Shown here: piece after piece, positions 1-9,553 of the stretch | How positions within the stretch are numbered: position 1 is the first letter of the stretch | Layout of the letters: each line of letters begins with the position of its first letter | IMG/VR virus record: IMGVR_UViG_3300031963_000003 | Location: 124,001 to 188,000 of that record | DNA from: a virus | Strand: one strand, 5' to 3' | Length of the DNA stretch: 64,000 nt | Notes under the pieces: generated by a model | What the model was told of the DNA's origin: nothing | The model's input: only the letters and a program-made list of their open reading frames with translations | The model's database searches: none | Position numbers and translations under genes: made by a program

Positions 1-2334
1 CAAATACCAGGGGCATTTGTTTACTTTGGTTTAAAAAATTCAGAAGTTAATCAGTATTTCCAAAGTACAGGTGCAACAATTTCTTATGATGGTACATGTT
101 ACAACTATACAGGAGTTTATGAACAAGGCACTGGTAGCACCACTTACAATTATACTGTTGCACAATTAATTTCTGAAAATGCTCTTTTTACAAATTGTAT
201 TGACTGTTTAACACCACCAAGTCCAACTCCTACCCCTACTCCAACACCCACACCAACTTTATGTTACTCAGGTATAACCGATTCACCAAATTGGTATTAT
301 ACGGACTGTTGTGGTGTATATCATAGTGGTTCATTTTCACCAACATATGTTTGTTACGACCCGAGTTACCCATATGCAGGGATATCTTTCAATGGTTTCT
401 GTACTGTAGTTTGTCCGAGTGTGACCCCAACTCCAACACCCACATTAACACAAACTCCTTCCGAAACTCCTTCCGAAACCCCAACCCCAACAAATACTGT
501 AACTCCAACAAAAACTCCAAGTCTAACTCCGACACCTTCGGTTACACCAACAAATACACCCACAAATACACCGTCAAGTACGTTAGGTTCGACACCTTCG
601 GTTACACCAACAAATACACCCACAAATACCCCTTCATTAACACCTTCGGTAACTGTTAGTGTAACACCCACAGTAACCCCATCACCTTCACTAGTACCTA
701 CAGGATGTACTCAATATACATTCTCATTACACCCAATTTATTTTTTAACGCAAGCCGGACCTTATAATATTTCGGGAACAACAACAGGAGGAACTATAGT
801 ATTAATTGCAACTGGTGTGACAACATCTCAATTATTATCTGGGTATACCGCACTTGTGTGTTATTCAATAACAACATTTACAGTTCAAAGTACTGGTACG
901 TGTACTAATTCTGTGAATTTTACATTACCTGTACCTATTGTATCTCCAACCCCGACCCCAACAAAAACCCCAACACCAAGTCCATCCGGTAATCCAGTTG
1001 CGACCCCAAGTGTAACACCTACTAATACCGTAACCCCGACCCTGACCCCAACACCATCAGGTGGTTGTAGTGATTCAGTTAGAAATACTCTTGCCGCAAC
1101 GAATTCATATTCTGCCGTTGGTAGACAAGGTATGGTTTATTCATCATCAAATAACAAAGCATACGTTCTAAACGCATCAAGTGTTGTACAATCTTTTGTC
1201 CCAAATTCAACAAGTTTAACAAATGAATTTACATGGTCAGGAAGTAGTTTATTATTAGGATATAACTCAACTAACAACAAATTATACAGTTGGGAATCAT
1301 CATTTCCTGTTAAAATGTTAATAAGAAATTTAAACACAAACACAACATCGTCAATATCAATTTCGGGAATAACATCAGGTTTAGGAAAAATTGAATATAA
1401 TTCTGTTTTAAATAAAATTTATGCATTTAGTCAAACAGGTGGAAATTTTTCAGTTTCACAAATTAGTGTCATAGATGGTTCAACAGATACTTTTACAAAC
1501 CAAATTACAGGTATAACTTTATCAAACCCTGAAGCGACTGTTTACAATCCTAATAATAATAAATTATATTTCGCTCAGAGTGGTAGAATATATTCTTGTT
1601 CTGGTAATACTATTTCGTTAGATGGTACATCACTACCAATCACCTCAGCAAGTTTAATTGCTTTGGATGTGACGAACAATATTATTTATTTAGTTAGTGC
1701 GTCTACGGTATACAAAATAGATGTTGCAACAAACACCACACTTACTTTAAATTCAATATCGGGAGCAACTTGGATTTTTGGCTCAACAAGGTCTATGATA
1801 TATAATCCTGATAACGGTAAATTATATATTAGCAGATATTCAACATTGTCAGATGGATTCTTAGGTGTTCTAGACCCGACAACAGGTATATTTAGTGAAA
1901 TTATTGGTGACGGTATTTCTAAACCTTTGTATGTACCGACAAATACAATATATGGTATAAATGATAATGCTCTATACGAAATTTGTGGTTCATCCTTGGT
2001 AGCGGTTTCCCCAACCCCAACCCCTACTTTAACTAAAACCCCAACCCCAACTAAAACTCCATCAGTTACACCAACACCTAGTCCGACATATCAAGAATGG
2101 AATATGGTTGGATGTACAAATTACTGTAGTGGGGTTGTGTTGTGTTCAGGTTCGTATAGTGTAACATTATACACATTACCAAATGTGGTCAATATTTATG
2201 ATTCAGGTGTTACCATCTACACGAATAATAACTTAACAACAACATTTGATGGGTTTTTTCAAATTGGAAGTGTAATTTATGAAGTAGTTTCTGGTTCGGT
2301 AACTACTCAGTATACAATTGGTGATGGATGTTAA
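1..2334 (+). CDS. Pro/Thr-linker fibre or adhesin with beta-propeller (5' partial)
   Basis: The frame is open from base 1, so the gene begins upstream; the GTG at 421 is an internal codon, not the start. 777 residues are visible. Cys-rich modules (about 1-70, 87-140 and 235-312) alternate with Pro/Thr linkers (about 71-86, 140-234, 316-354, 670-697). Residues 355-668 hold seven repeats of a pattern like YNxxNNKLY (for example YNSTNNKLY, YNPNNNKLY, YNPDNGKLY), as in YncE/NHL-type beta-propellers. The C-terminal 80 residues form another Cys-containing module. The architecture suggests an extracellular virion fibre that binds the host surface (inference). It is first of four consecutive genes of similar style. 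Confidence 0.75.
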   Translation, partial: QIPGAFVYFGLKNSEVNQYFQSTGATISYDGTCYNYTGVYEQGTGSTTYNYTVAQLISENALFTNCIDCLTPPSPTPTPTPTPTPTLCYSGITDSPNWYYTDCCGVYHSGSFSPTYVCYDPSYPYAGISFNGFCTVVCPSVTPTPTPTLTQTPSETPSETPTPTNTVTPTKTPSLTPTPSVTPTNTPTNTPSSTLGSTPSVTPTNTPTNTPSLTPSVTVSVTPTVTPSPSLVPTGCTQYTFSLHPIYFLTQAGPYNISGTTTGGTIVLIATGVTTSQLLSGYTALVCYSITTFTVQSTGTCTNSVNFTLPVPIVSPTPTPTKTPTPSPSGNPVATPSVTPTNTVTPTLTPTPSGGCSDSVRNTLAATNSYSAVGRQGMVYSSSNNKAYVLNASSVVQSFVPNSTSLTNEFTWSGSSLLLGYNSTNNKLYSWESSFPVKMLIRNLNTNTTSSISISGITSGLGKIEYNSVLNKIYAFSQTGGNFSVSQISVIDGSTDTFTNQITGITLSNPEATVYNPNNNKLYFAQSGRIYSCSGNTISLDGTSLPITSASLIALDVTNNIIYLVSASTVYKIDVATNTTLTLNSISGATWIFGSTRSMIYNPDNGKLYISRYSTLSDGFLGVLDPTTGIFSEIIGDGISKPLYVPTNTIYGINDNALYEICGSSLVAVSPTPTPTLTKTPTPTKTPSVTPTPSPTYQEWNMVGCTNYCSGVVLCSGSYSVTLYTLPNVVNIYDSGVTIYTNNNLTTTFDGFFQIGSVIYEVVSGSVTTQYTIGDGC
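530..629 (+). repeat. 40-bp direct repeat in Pro/Thr linker
   Basis: Positions 530-569 are repeated exactly at 590-629, in frame (offset 60 bp = 20 codons). Both copies encode the same Pro/Thr/Asn linker segment, so unequal recombination could shorten or lengthen the linker without a frameshift. Confidence 0.85.
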
Positions 2335-2364
2335 AATAACTTTACTATAAAATAGGATTTTTTA

Positions 2365-2371
2365 TATTTAT
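2365..2371 (+). promoter_or_regulatory. TATTTAT motif upstream of 2398
   Basis: TATTTAT lies 26 bp before the start codon at 2398, in the AT-rich gap after the first fibre gene. It is one of 14 copies of this heptamer found just before gene starts in the window; a phage-class promoter -10 box is the proposed role. Confidence 0.4.
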
Positions 2372-2397
2372 CAAATATAGAAATCAATAATTAAAAA

Positions 2398-3246
2398 ATG
2401 GGATTAAATGTTCGTTTATACAATATAATCAATGATGGTACGTACTCAATTAGATACAAGTCCGGTGATAGCCCGTATCCTGAAACGAACAATTCAACAT
2501 TTACACTTTACGCAACAGGTTTAACTCTTACAGCTGTTACAATTACAAACTTAAGTTTTAATACTCAATATTGGGTTAAAATGACAGACGACACTACAGG
2601 TCGTTATATAATTAAAAATATTTACACTCACGATAGTAAAGCGTTTCCTTGTTATGATACACTATGTTTTAGTGTTGAGGTACAGTGTGACCCACCAATA
2701 AGTCCAACTCCAACACCTACAGTTACAAGAACCCCAACCCCAACACCTACAGTTACAAAAACACCAACAGTTACCGCTACACCATCTAAGACACCGAACG
2801 CTTCAATTACACCAACCCCTACTCCAACAAAAACTCCTGGTTTATCACCAACCCCAACAGTTACCAAGACTCCAACTCCTACTCCAACACAAAACACCCC
2901 TTCATCATATTGTTTATGGTACAGTATTGAAACGATAGATGAAAATATACAATATGAAGTTACTTGGACACTAAAAGATAATTTAGGTAGTGTAACAACC
3001 GCCACTTCAAATATCCCAATTACTTTTTATAAGGTTAATAGTTCAGGGGTGGTAATTGCGGTATACACATCACCACAATGGCAAATATTCATTGGTTCAT
3101 CACAGGATAGTGGAAATATTACACTCAATCCAAGTGCTGGTGAATACTTAGTTGCACAAACCGGTTTAAGTGGAACCATAACAGACCCTAACTATTGTGG
3201 TATTGCATTTATAGATTGTGATTTAAATCCCGATTATTGTAATTAA
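2398..3246 (+). CDS. Pro/Thr-linker virion protein with FN3-like N-terminus
   Basis: 282 residues. The N-terminal 75 residues contain a TQYWV segment of the sort seen near the end of fibronectin type III domains, followed by a Cys-rich segment to about residue 98. A Pro/Thr/Lys-rich linker spans about 100-167, and a C-terminal beta-rich module ends in a cluster of Cys residues. No signal peptide is visible, as expected for a virion protein assembled in the cytoplasm. It sits between two other fibre genes and probably belongs to the same tail or capsid decoration. The precise function is not recognisable. Confidence 0.65.
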   Translation: MGLNVRLYNIINDGTYSIRYKSGDSPYPETNNSTFTLYATGLTLTAVTITNLSFNTQYWVKMTDDTTGRYIIKNIYTHDSKAFPCYDTLCFSVEVQCDPPISPTPTPTVTRTPTPTPTVTKTPTVTATPSKTPNASITPTPTPTKTPGLSPTPTVTKTPTPTPTQNTPSSYCLWYSIETIDENIQYEVTWTLKDNLGSVTTATSNIPITFYKVNSSGVVIAVYTSPQWQIFIGSSQDSGNITLNPSAGEYLVAQTGLSGTITDPNYCGIAFIDCDLNPDYCN

Positions 3247-3258
3247 ACATTGAATTTA

Positions 3259-3265
3259 TATTTAT
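3259..3265 (+). promoter_or_regulatory. TATTTAT motif upstream of 3272
   Basis: TATTTAT within an AT-rich gap, 6 bp before the start codon at 3272. Same motif class as that at 2365. Confidence 0.35.
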
Positions 3266-3271
3266 GAAATA

Positions 3272-3622
3272 ATGCCGTCATTAGTAACATACTCAGTAAC
3301 AATATCAAATTTTTCAGGACAAACACCTTGTAACGGGTACTATATCTACACAGGGTTAACACATAATATTGATGATGCAAATTATATCAATGGGGTTGAA
3401 GTTTTAATTCCAATATCAACGGGATATACGTTTAATATAAGTTTATTGGATAACATACCACAAATTTTTGTATTTGTGGAACACTGTGACGGACACATAA
3501 ACCCTGTACCATCATCGGTACCAAAATTGCAAGGTGGTTATCAATTAGCATTAGTTGATTTAAGATGTAGTGATTGTTACTACCCATGTGCATTTAATGT
3601 TAATGTTGTTCAAATAACGTAA
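3272..3622 (+). CDS. Small Cys-containing virion module without linker
   Basis: 116 residues, beta-rich by composition, with Cys residues at the N-terminal region (TPCNGYY), the middle and a C-terminal cluster (CSDCYYPC). It looks like one of the globular modules of the neighbouring fibre genes standing alone without a Pro/Thr linker. Only 3 bp separate it from the next gene. No family recognised. Confidence 0.6.
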   Translation: MPSLVTYSVTISNFSGQTPCNGYYIYTGLTHNIDDANYINGVEVLIPISTGYTFNISLLDNIPQIFVFVEHCDGHINPVPSSVPKLQGGYQLALVDLRCSDCYYPCAFNVNVVQIT

Positions 3623-3625
3623 TAA

Positions 3626-6547
3626 ATGGCTTGTCAATTATATAACGTCACAATAAGTTCATTGGATACCGGTAATGCCACCGGTAACACTAACCCTGTT
3701 AATAATGGTAAGGTGTATGTTGCTTATTACAACTGTAATGGTGTACTTACAACAACAAGTTTTTCAAATGGTAGTTATACTATTTGTACCGACATACAAA
3801 ATGGATTACCTAGTTTATATTATTTTAAAAACGATTCTCCATTAACCGCATCGAATAGTACTGCAAATGATAGTGGTTCACAATGTCAAGAAACCACTTT
3901 TTTTGAAAAATGTTGTGAACAAGGAGGCACTATTTATGAAGTACAAAGTGGATTAAATTATATAGTAGGTAGTGTATACACTGACAATACGGATTGTTAT
4001 ATTGCGGTTGCGTCGGGCCCTTCAACCGCAACAGTTGACGACACTGGGACGTGGGTTTCACAACCAAGTTGTACAGCTGGTGAGTGTCCATCATGTCCTT
4101 CACCAACCCCGACACCAACTCCAACAGAAACACCCACAGAAACCCCAACTCCAACAGAAACACCCACAGAAACCCCAACCCCAACACCTTCAGAAACACC
4201 CACAGAAACCCCAACCCCAACTCCAACACTTACTAAAACAGTTACACCCACACCAACTAACACTGTAACACCAACACTATCCCCCACCCCAACACCAACA
4301 CCATCAATATGTACGGATTGTGTGTGTAAACAAATCATAAGTGAAGATGGAAATACAATTACATATTCATATACTGATTGTTATGGTTTGCTTCAAACTT
4401 CCGGAACCATCGCACCTTTTGCTACGGTTTATCAATGTGTATGTTTTGACAATCAAACAATTACATTCAGTGACCCAACTAATATAGTTGTGAATCCTAA
4501 TGGTGGTTGTGAGGACTACCAAAATTGTGACTCACTACCGGTCCCAACACCTACATTAACTAGTACTCCGACAGTCACACCTACAGTCACTCCTGAACCA
4601 ACAAGTTCACCAGCTTCAACTGTATCTGTCACACCAACAGTAACACCAACAGTAACACCAACAAGTTCGCCGGTTTCAACTGTATCTGTCACACCAACAG
4701 TAACTCCTACAAATACAGTTACACCTACAGTCACAACTTCACCTGGCGGTTCACCTACACCAACCAATACATCAACTCCCACAAATACAGTTACACCTAC
4801 AGTTACTTCATCACCAGGCGATTCACCTACACCCACACCAACTACCTCACCATCAGTAACTCCAACCAATACATCAACCCCTACAAATACAGTTACACCT
4901 ACAGTTACTTCATCACCAGGAGGTTCGCCCACACCAACTACTTCACCATCGGCAACACCCTCTAATACACCAAGTGAAACACCTTCAACAACTCCGTCTT
5001 TAACACCGACAGTTACACTTACAGTAACATCAACACCGACTCTAACACCTAGCGTTACACCATCAGTTACATCAACACCTGGTGGTTCGCCAACCCCAAC
5101 ACCCACCAACACCCCAACAAAAACCCCTACACCTACTGTTACACCTTCAGGTTGTGTAAACGATTTGGTCACCCCAAAAGGCGTTAAGATTTCATTTAAT
5201 TCCGGTTCTAATTATACAAATTGTACGGTCTATACCGGATTAACTTCAACTAACATAACAGGTATAACTTCATGTACAAGTATGTCCACAGGAGATATTT
5301 GTGATATTACAGGTATAGACCCAACATTAATGGAGATATATGTTAGAATTGATTGTGAAGGTTGTTGTGAACAAGTTTTTAGAGTTAATTTGGATGATTG
5401 TTGTGATAGTTCGTCGACACCGATATCATCACCCACCCCAACAGTAACACCGACTCAGAGTGCGACTCCTACGAATACACCAACACTTACCCCAACACCA
5501 ACTGTTAGTAGTACACCATCAACAGGGTATACTTGTAACGATAGCGTTTATGTCCCCTCGACAGTGAACGGTGTTTCTATAACATCAACATATAGTGGTA
5601 GTGTTACCGAAAATACATCTGGATACACGTCATCCTGTGTTGGTGACACTATTGTAATGACCGACTATCATAACTTTTTAGGAAATTCAGGACCTTTCTC
5701 ATATAGATACAATTTTAGTTCACCAGTAAATGATTTAGTTGTTTTTATAACCGGTATGGGTGGTACTAGTGATGAAGATTTCACATTTACAACAAATACA
5801 GGTACCCCCACAATATCTTCACCGTTAAGTTGTTATGTAACAATAACAGGTAACACAATTATTGGTGGCTCAACCGCACCACTTTTTGTCAATGGTGGTG
5901 GAAAATTCATAATAACAAATTCAACACCATTTATCTCGATGACCATATCAGGTAATGGTGGTGCCTCAGGTTCTAGGGTGGGTATTTGCTCCGATTCAAT
6001 CATACCACTTGTAACACCCACACCCACCAATACTTTAACACCAACACCGACCGTAACCCCAACGAATACTGTAACACCTACTAATACAGTAACTCCAACA
6101 ATTACAACATCACCCGGTGGTTCGCCCACATCAACACCAACAATAACACCTACTAATACAGTTACACCAACTGAAACTGTAACACCAACACCGACCGTAA
6201 CCCCAACGAATACTGTAACACCTACTAATACAGTTACACCAACTGAAACTGTAACACCAACACCGACCGTGACTTCTACCAATACAGTAACACCAACAAA
6301 TACCCCAACACCAACACTCACCCCAACCAGTTCGGCTACTCCATGTGACATACTATGGGAATTCGATGGAGGAACGACAGGAACAGGAGGTCATACCACA
6401 TTTAGTTATACTGACTGTACCGGTACCCTTCAATTTATTACTGTTGGGAATGGTACAACTGAGACATACTGTGGTTATTTAACACCAACACCTCAAGTTA
6501 CGAATGATGGTGACGGTACTTTTACAAGCACTGGAACATGTAATTAA
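3626..6547 (+). CDS. Large multi-module Pro/Thr-linker fibre protein
   Basis: 973 residues, the longest fibre gene here. Globular modules lie at about 1-155, 226-305, 511-597, 636-795 and 916-973, joined by Pro/Thr/Val linkers; the linker from about 306 to 510 alone exceeds 200 residues. At least two modules share a YTDCxGxLQ core followed by a Thr-rich stretch and a Cys, and the N-terminal module has the related YYNCNGVL. The linkers resemble mucin-like or cellulosomal linkers, which in other systems are O-glycosylated. A role in host recognition or virion surface decoration is inferred from architecture and position. Confidence 0.75.
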   Translation: MACQLYNVTISSLDTGNATGNTNPVNNGKVYVAYYNCNGVLTTTSFSNGSYTICTDIQNGLPSLYYFKNDSPLTASNSTANDSGSQCQETTFFEKCCEQGGTIYEVQSGLNYIVGSVYTDNTDCYIAVASGPSTATVDDTGTWVSQPSCTAGECPSCPSPTPTPTPTETPTETPTPTETPTETPTPTPSETPTETPTPTPTLTKTVTPTPTNTVTPTLSPTPTPTPSICTDCVCKQIISEDGNTITYSYTDCYGLLQTSGTIAPFATVYQCVCFDNQTITFSDPTNIVVNPNGGCEDYQNCDSLPVPTPTLTSTPTVTPTVTPEPTSSPASTVSVTPTVTPTVTPTSSPVSTVSVTPTVTPTNTVTPTVTTSPGGSPTPTNTSTPTNTVTPTVTSSPGDSPTPTPTTSPSVTPTNTSTPTNTVTPTVTSSPGGSPTPTTSPSATPSNTPSETPSTTPSLTPTVTLTVTSTPTLTPSVTPSVTSTPGGSPTPTPTNTPTKTPTPTVTPSGCVNDLVTPKGVKISFNSGSNYTNCTVYTGLTSTNITGITSCTSMSTGDICDITGIDPTLMEIYVRIDCEGCCEQVFRVNLDDCCDSSSTPISSPTPTVTPTQSATPTNTPTLTPTPTVSSTPSTGYTCNDSVYVPSTVNGVSITSTYSGSVTENTSGYTSSCVGDTIVMTDYHNFLGNSGPFSYRYNFSSPVNDLVVFITGMGGTSDEDFTFTTNTGTPTISSPLSCYVTITGNTIIGGSTAPLFVNGGGKFIITNSTPFISMTISGNGGASGSRVGICSDSIIPLVTPTPTNTLTPTPTVTPTNTVTPTNTVTPTITTSPGGSPTSTPTITPTNTVTPTETVTPTPTVTPTNTVTPTNTVTPTETVTPTPTVTSTNTVTPTNTPTPTLTPTSSATPCDILWEFDGGTTGTGGHTTFSYTDCTGTLQFITVGNGTTETYCGYLTPTPQVTNDGDGTFTSTGTCN
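6037..6270 (+). repeat. 54-55 bp direct repeats in Pro/Thr linker
   Basis: Positions 6037-6090 recur at 6181-6234 (offset 144 bp), and 6144-6198 recur at 6216-6270 (offset 72 bp). All offsets are multiples of 72 bp (24 codons), so the region is an in-frame tandem array inside the last linker of the large fibre gene. Confidence 0.85.
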
Positions 6548-6568
6548 AATTGATTATCTCAACTAAAG

Positions 6569-6575
6569 TATTTAT
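6569..6575 (+). promoter_or_regulatory. TATTTAT motif upstream of 6585
   Basis: TATTTAT 9 bp before the start codon at 6585, in the 37-bp gap after the large fibre gene. Confidence 0.4.
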
Positions 6576-6584
6576 ATTATAACC

Positions 6585-8735
6585 ATGAGTTTTTTAAGTA
6601 ATAATAATTCAGAATTTTTATCAGTTAGAATCACCCAAAAGGGTAGAAATTCTATTGCAAAAGGTAGTTTTAACATCGCATATTTTCAAATTGGGGATTC
6701 TGAATTTGATTACACATCACCGTTTGATAATTTTACAGGATTAAACTCACAACCATTTCAAATGGTCTTTGCACCCTTTGATAAAGAAGGGGGTGTAAAA
6801 TATCCCTATAAATTAGATAGTAGTAACACGGGTTCTACGGTTTATGGTATTCCCGTACAATCTTCAACCACCGATACTTTAAGAAACGTTATGGGTCCTG
6901 CCGGTTTTGTAACCGAGTATATTGATTATGATAGTAGTAATTGTACAGGAACGAGTGTTGAGTGTGAAACTCAACAAATATCATTATCCGCGATGACAGG
7001 TGATAATAGTGTGACCGTATTAACAGGTGCTAGTTTTAATGACTGTGAGTATATTACAATAGTTTATGGTGGATTTTGTGGTAATGACCCAAATCATCCT
7101 GTAATCACTGGTGAAACAAACAGTTTAACATATAAAATTACAGGTGTAACAGGAAATACACTTTATCTTGATAGAGCGACACCTAATTTTTCAGGATGTA
7201 CAGGTCCCGCTCAAGTGGTATGTAATTCTTGTGAAAATGAATATCCTGTAAGTGTAACATATAATCCAAACTGTAAACCCGCGGAAATTGACCCAACACA
7301 ACAATTAAATTCATGGACCATGAATGTCGTTTGGGGTATGAAACCAATCGGTTTTGACGTTAATGGTGTGGACGAAAACATAACAGGTTTTACATCAAAC
7401 AAACACGTATCAACTAAACAATTTTTAGGTTATACAACATCAAGTGGTCAAACATTTACAACAAGTTCAGGTACCACGGTAACTAACCCCACTTCTTATA
7501 AAAATTCATATAATGAAGTGATTGAAGTTACTCCTGAGGAACAAAGATGTATTGCTGTAATCCATTATTCAGAACTCGGAGATTTAAAAAATGACCCTGA
7601 AAGATTCTATAAGTACGACGATTATATAAGCACAAATAATACGGAATCTCAAGCATTGTTAGAAGACTCAATTGGTAACACGATAACAGATTTAGAATAT
7701 TTTGAAGTATATATCCCATTTATTCAATACCATAGAAATACTGGTACAACAATAGGTGCTTTACTTACTATGGACACAACAGATTACTTTGTTAGTTCGA
7801 AGAAAAACGCATACCAAAAAATCAAGTACAGATATCTATTAGATGAGATTGGAAATAGAGTTGGTAAAATTTTCGTAAACAATAAAGTAGTTGTCATTGA
7901 CGACCAAGAGTTGGTTGCTGTTATGGATTATAAATCTAACAGAAAGTACACACTACCTTCACCAAAAATAAACTTATTACCAAGTGATTTACCAGCCGCA
8001 CAATCTTTTTATTCTGGTTCAACTGAACAGACTATATGGTTAACATACATGTTAAACTACACGGGTGATACCCAAATGAATGGATTACCTTGTAACTACT
8101 ATACTAAATTCGAAACAACAACAGGTAGTACCTATTATACAACTCCCTGTCAGTTATATGTCAAGTTCGCAAATGGTTATTTCACAGATATGGTAACAGG
8201 TAGTACTTGTAATTTTAAAAATGGGTTTATAGCTAATCAGTTCCAATTATTAATTCAAGTTACCAATTATGGTGATTTACCTGAACCAAATCTTTGGAAA
8301 TTATTGGATATGACTCAATATATACCAAATCATACTGTTGGTAACACAATTAACCCTGCGAACTTAGTTGATTATTCATTTCAAGTTACTTTTGACATGT
8401 ACGATAATGATACTACAATATTTGATTTAGAATCTTATATTGGTGAGATACCAAATCAACCATCAACAGCACCACAGTTTGGTGATGAACAACCTTTTCC
8501 TGGTAGTATTAAATTGGTAAGAGCAACGGATATTGAGAAAATGAATTTCTTGGTGAACTTACCGGCTAGTCAATTTAATGTTACACAAAATCCAACGTAT
8601 ACTACAGGTCAAGATAAGAGAATTACAGAAGTTGCTTTATTGAACGAAAATAAAGAAGTGTTGGCAATAGGTAAGACCGCCAATCCTGTAAAAAGAAGCG
8701 GAACACAAGTATTCGCAATAAAAATAGATTTCTAA
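6585..8735 (+). CDS. Structural-type phage protein, 716 residues
   Basis: The N-terminus reads like a conserved virion protein start (FLSVRITQKGRNSIAKG, then an IGDSEFDY segment near residue 42). It has many Thr/Asn/Gly beta-rich segments and a Cys-rich patch around 200-225, but no Pro/Thr linker. It follows directly after the fibre genes and is probably the particle-proximal component (baseplate, tail or fibre attachment) of the same structure; this is inference from position. I do not recognise a named family. Confidence 0.6.
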   Translation: MSFLSNNNSEFLSVRITQKGRNSIAKGSFNIAYFQIGDSEFDYTSPFDNFTGLNSQPFQMVFAPFDKEGGVKYPYKLDSSNTGSTVYGIPVQSSTTDTLRNVMGPAGFVTEYIDYDSSNCTGTSVECETQQISLSAMTGDNSVTVLTGASFNDCEYITIVYGGFCGNDPNHPVITGETNSLTYKITGVTGNTLYLDRATPNFSGCTGPAQVVCNSCENEYPVSVTYNPNCKPAEIDPTQQLNSWTMNVVWGMKPIGFDVNGVDENITGFTSNKHVSTKQFLGYTTSSGQTFTTSSGTTVTNPTSYKNSYNEVIEVTPEEQRCIAVIHYSELGDLKNDPERFYKYDDYISTNNTESQALLEDSIGNTITDLEYFEVYIPFIQYHRNTGTTIGALLTMDTTDYFVSSKKNAYQKIKYRYLLDEIGNRVGKIFVNNKVVVIDDQELVAVMDYKSNRKYTLPSPKINLLPSDLPAAQSFYSGSTEQTIWLTYMLNYTGDTQMNGLPCNYYTKFETTTGSTYYTTPCQLYVKFANGYFTDMVTGSTCNFKNGFIANQFQLLIQVTNYGDLPEPNLWKLLDMTQYIPNHTVGNTINPANLVDYSFQVTFDMYDNDTTIFDLESYIGEIPNQPSTAPQFGDEQPFPGSIKLVRATDIEKMNFLVNLPASQFNVTQNPTYTTGQDKRITEVALLNENKEVLAIGKTANPVKRSGTQVFAIKIDF

Positions 8736-8757
8736 CTCTTTACAATTTAAATGATAT

Positions 8758-8778
8758 CTCATATAATTTTTATATGAG
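8758..8778 (+). promoter_or_regulatory. Perfect palindrome spanning the start codon of the RuvC-like gene
   Basis: CTCATATAA-TTT-TTATATGAG: 9-bp arms and a 3-nt loop. The ATG at 8774 lies in the right arm. It could be an operator, or a translation-controlling hairpin. A similar palindrome surrounds the starts at 52211/52226. Confidence 0.5.
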
Positions 8779-9382
8779 TATAAAATTTAAGAATGCACCC
8801 AAAATTTTGGGATTAGACATTTCAACCAAGACCATCGGATGGGCGCTATTTGATGTTAATTCTTCGCGACTTTTAGAATTGACACACTTTTCTCCTAAAA
8901 TAAAACCTCAACCTGAAGATAAGATTGAGGAACTTCTAAAGAAGGCACAGGCGTTTAAAAAACATTTAGAAGATTATAAAGATGTGGGGATAACACGAGT
9001 TGTTATTGAGGAACCACTATTAAATTCAAATAACATTTACACTGTTGGAACATTATTGAGATACAACACAATGATTCTCAAATCGTGTTATGAGATTTTA
9101 GGTATTGTACCTACTTTCATTACCACCTACAATGCAAGAAAATATGCATTTCCAAGCTTAGTTGGTAAAAACGATAAGGGTAAGAATGTTTTATTTGGTG
9201 GTTTACCTAAAGATATAGACAAGAAACACATTATATGGGAAAACGTAAATACCGTTTGTCCTGAGGTAGAGTGGTTGTATGGTAAAAACGGTCAATTGAA
9301 AAAAGAAAACTACGATATGAGTGATGCGGCAACAGCGGTGATTGGATTTGTGAACATGCAAAAATTAGGTATTTCCAATTAA
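8774..9382 (+). CDS. RuvC-like Holliday-junction resolvase
   Basis: 202 residues with an RNase H-like RuvC fold: first acidic motif LGLDIST (D15), second IEEP (E79/E80) after a beta strand, and a C-terminal acidic pair in DMSDAATA (D181, D184). The family cleaves four-way DNA junctions; in a phage it would resolve recombination intermediates before packaging. It is followed by two hairpins and a terminator, so it closes its transcription unit; the next gene has its own promoter. Confidence 0.75.
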   Translation: MSIKFKNAPKILGLDISTKTIGWALFDVNSSRLLELTHFSPKIKPQPEDKIEELLKKAQAFKKHLEDYKDVGITRVVIEEPLLNSNNIYTVGTLLRYNTMILKSCYEILGIVPTFITTYNARKYAFPSLVGKNDKGKNVLFGGLPKDIDKKHIIWENVNTVCPEVEWLYGKNGQLKKENYDMSDAATAVIGFVNMQKLGISN

Positions 9383-9443
9383 AATTTGTTTTTATGAAAA
9401 TGATTGTGTATACTTTGAAAAGAATTTGATTCAATAACTAATA

Positions 9444-9472
9444 ATGTCAAGATAGCATTAGTATTTTGACAT
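9444..9472 (+). ncRNA. Hairpin directly upstream of a terminator; possible RNA element
   Basis: ATGTCAA (9444-9450) pairs perfectly with TTGACAT (9466-9472), and ATA/TAT extends the stem across one mismatch. It abuts the terminator stem that starts at 9473. The 9383-9553 gap contains no gene, only this hairpin, the terminator and a promoter. Two adjacent hairpins could protect a 3' end or form a small RNA. Confidence 0.35.
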
Positions 9473-9511
9473 AAGGTGGGAGGTTTTGGTGTATAACCCC
9501 CACCTTTTTTT
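9473..9511 (+). terminator. Rho-independent terminator after the RuvC-like gene
   Basis: AAGGTGGG (9473-9480) pairs with CCCACCTT (9499-9506); an inner GGTT/AACC pairing extends the stem. The right arm runs into a T tract ending at 9511. Confidence 0.8.
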
Positions 9512-9517
9512 ATGCGG

Positions 9518-9549
9518 TTTGGTTTTACAATTTTTATTTTGTATATTTT
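9518..9549 (+). promoter_or_regulatory. Bacteroidota-type promoter for the primase gene
   Basis: TTTG (9518-9521), a spacer of exactly 20 bp, then TATATTTT (9542-9549). This fits the Bacteroidota primary-sigma consensus TTTG-N19/20-TAnnTTTG. The proposed start codon lies only 4 bp after the -7 box, implying a leaderless or nearly leaderless mRNA. Confidence 0.65.
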
Positions 9550-9553
9550 ATCT

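Noticed and set aside
421-423. GTG as the start of the first fibre gene
   Set aside because: The frame is open without stop from base 1 and encodes typical Cys-rich fibre modules upstream of 421.
366-671. Minus-strand open frame rich in Val-Gly repeats
   Set aside because: It is the complement of Pro/Thr codons in the fibre gene; the same GVGVGV shadow appears at 2652-3005, 4516-5172 and 5833-6351.
4090-5150. Possible CRISPR-like repeat array
   Set aside because: The repeats are codon-level Pro/Thr linkers without constant repeat length or unique spacers, and are in a continuous reading frame.
9512-9553. Upstream ATG extension of the primase
   Set aside because: It would start directly after the terminator T tract and run through the promoter boxes; the zinc ribbon begins well after the ATG at 9554.
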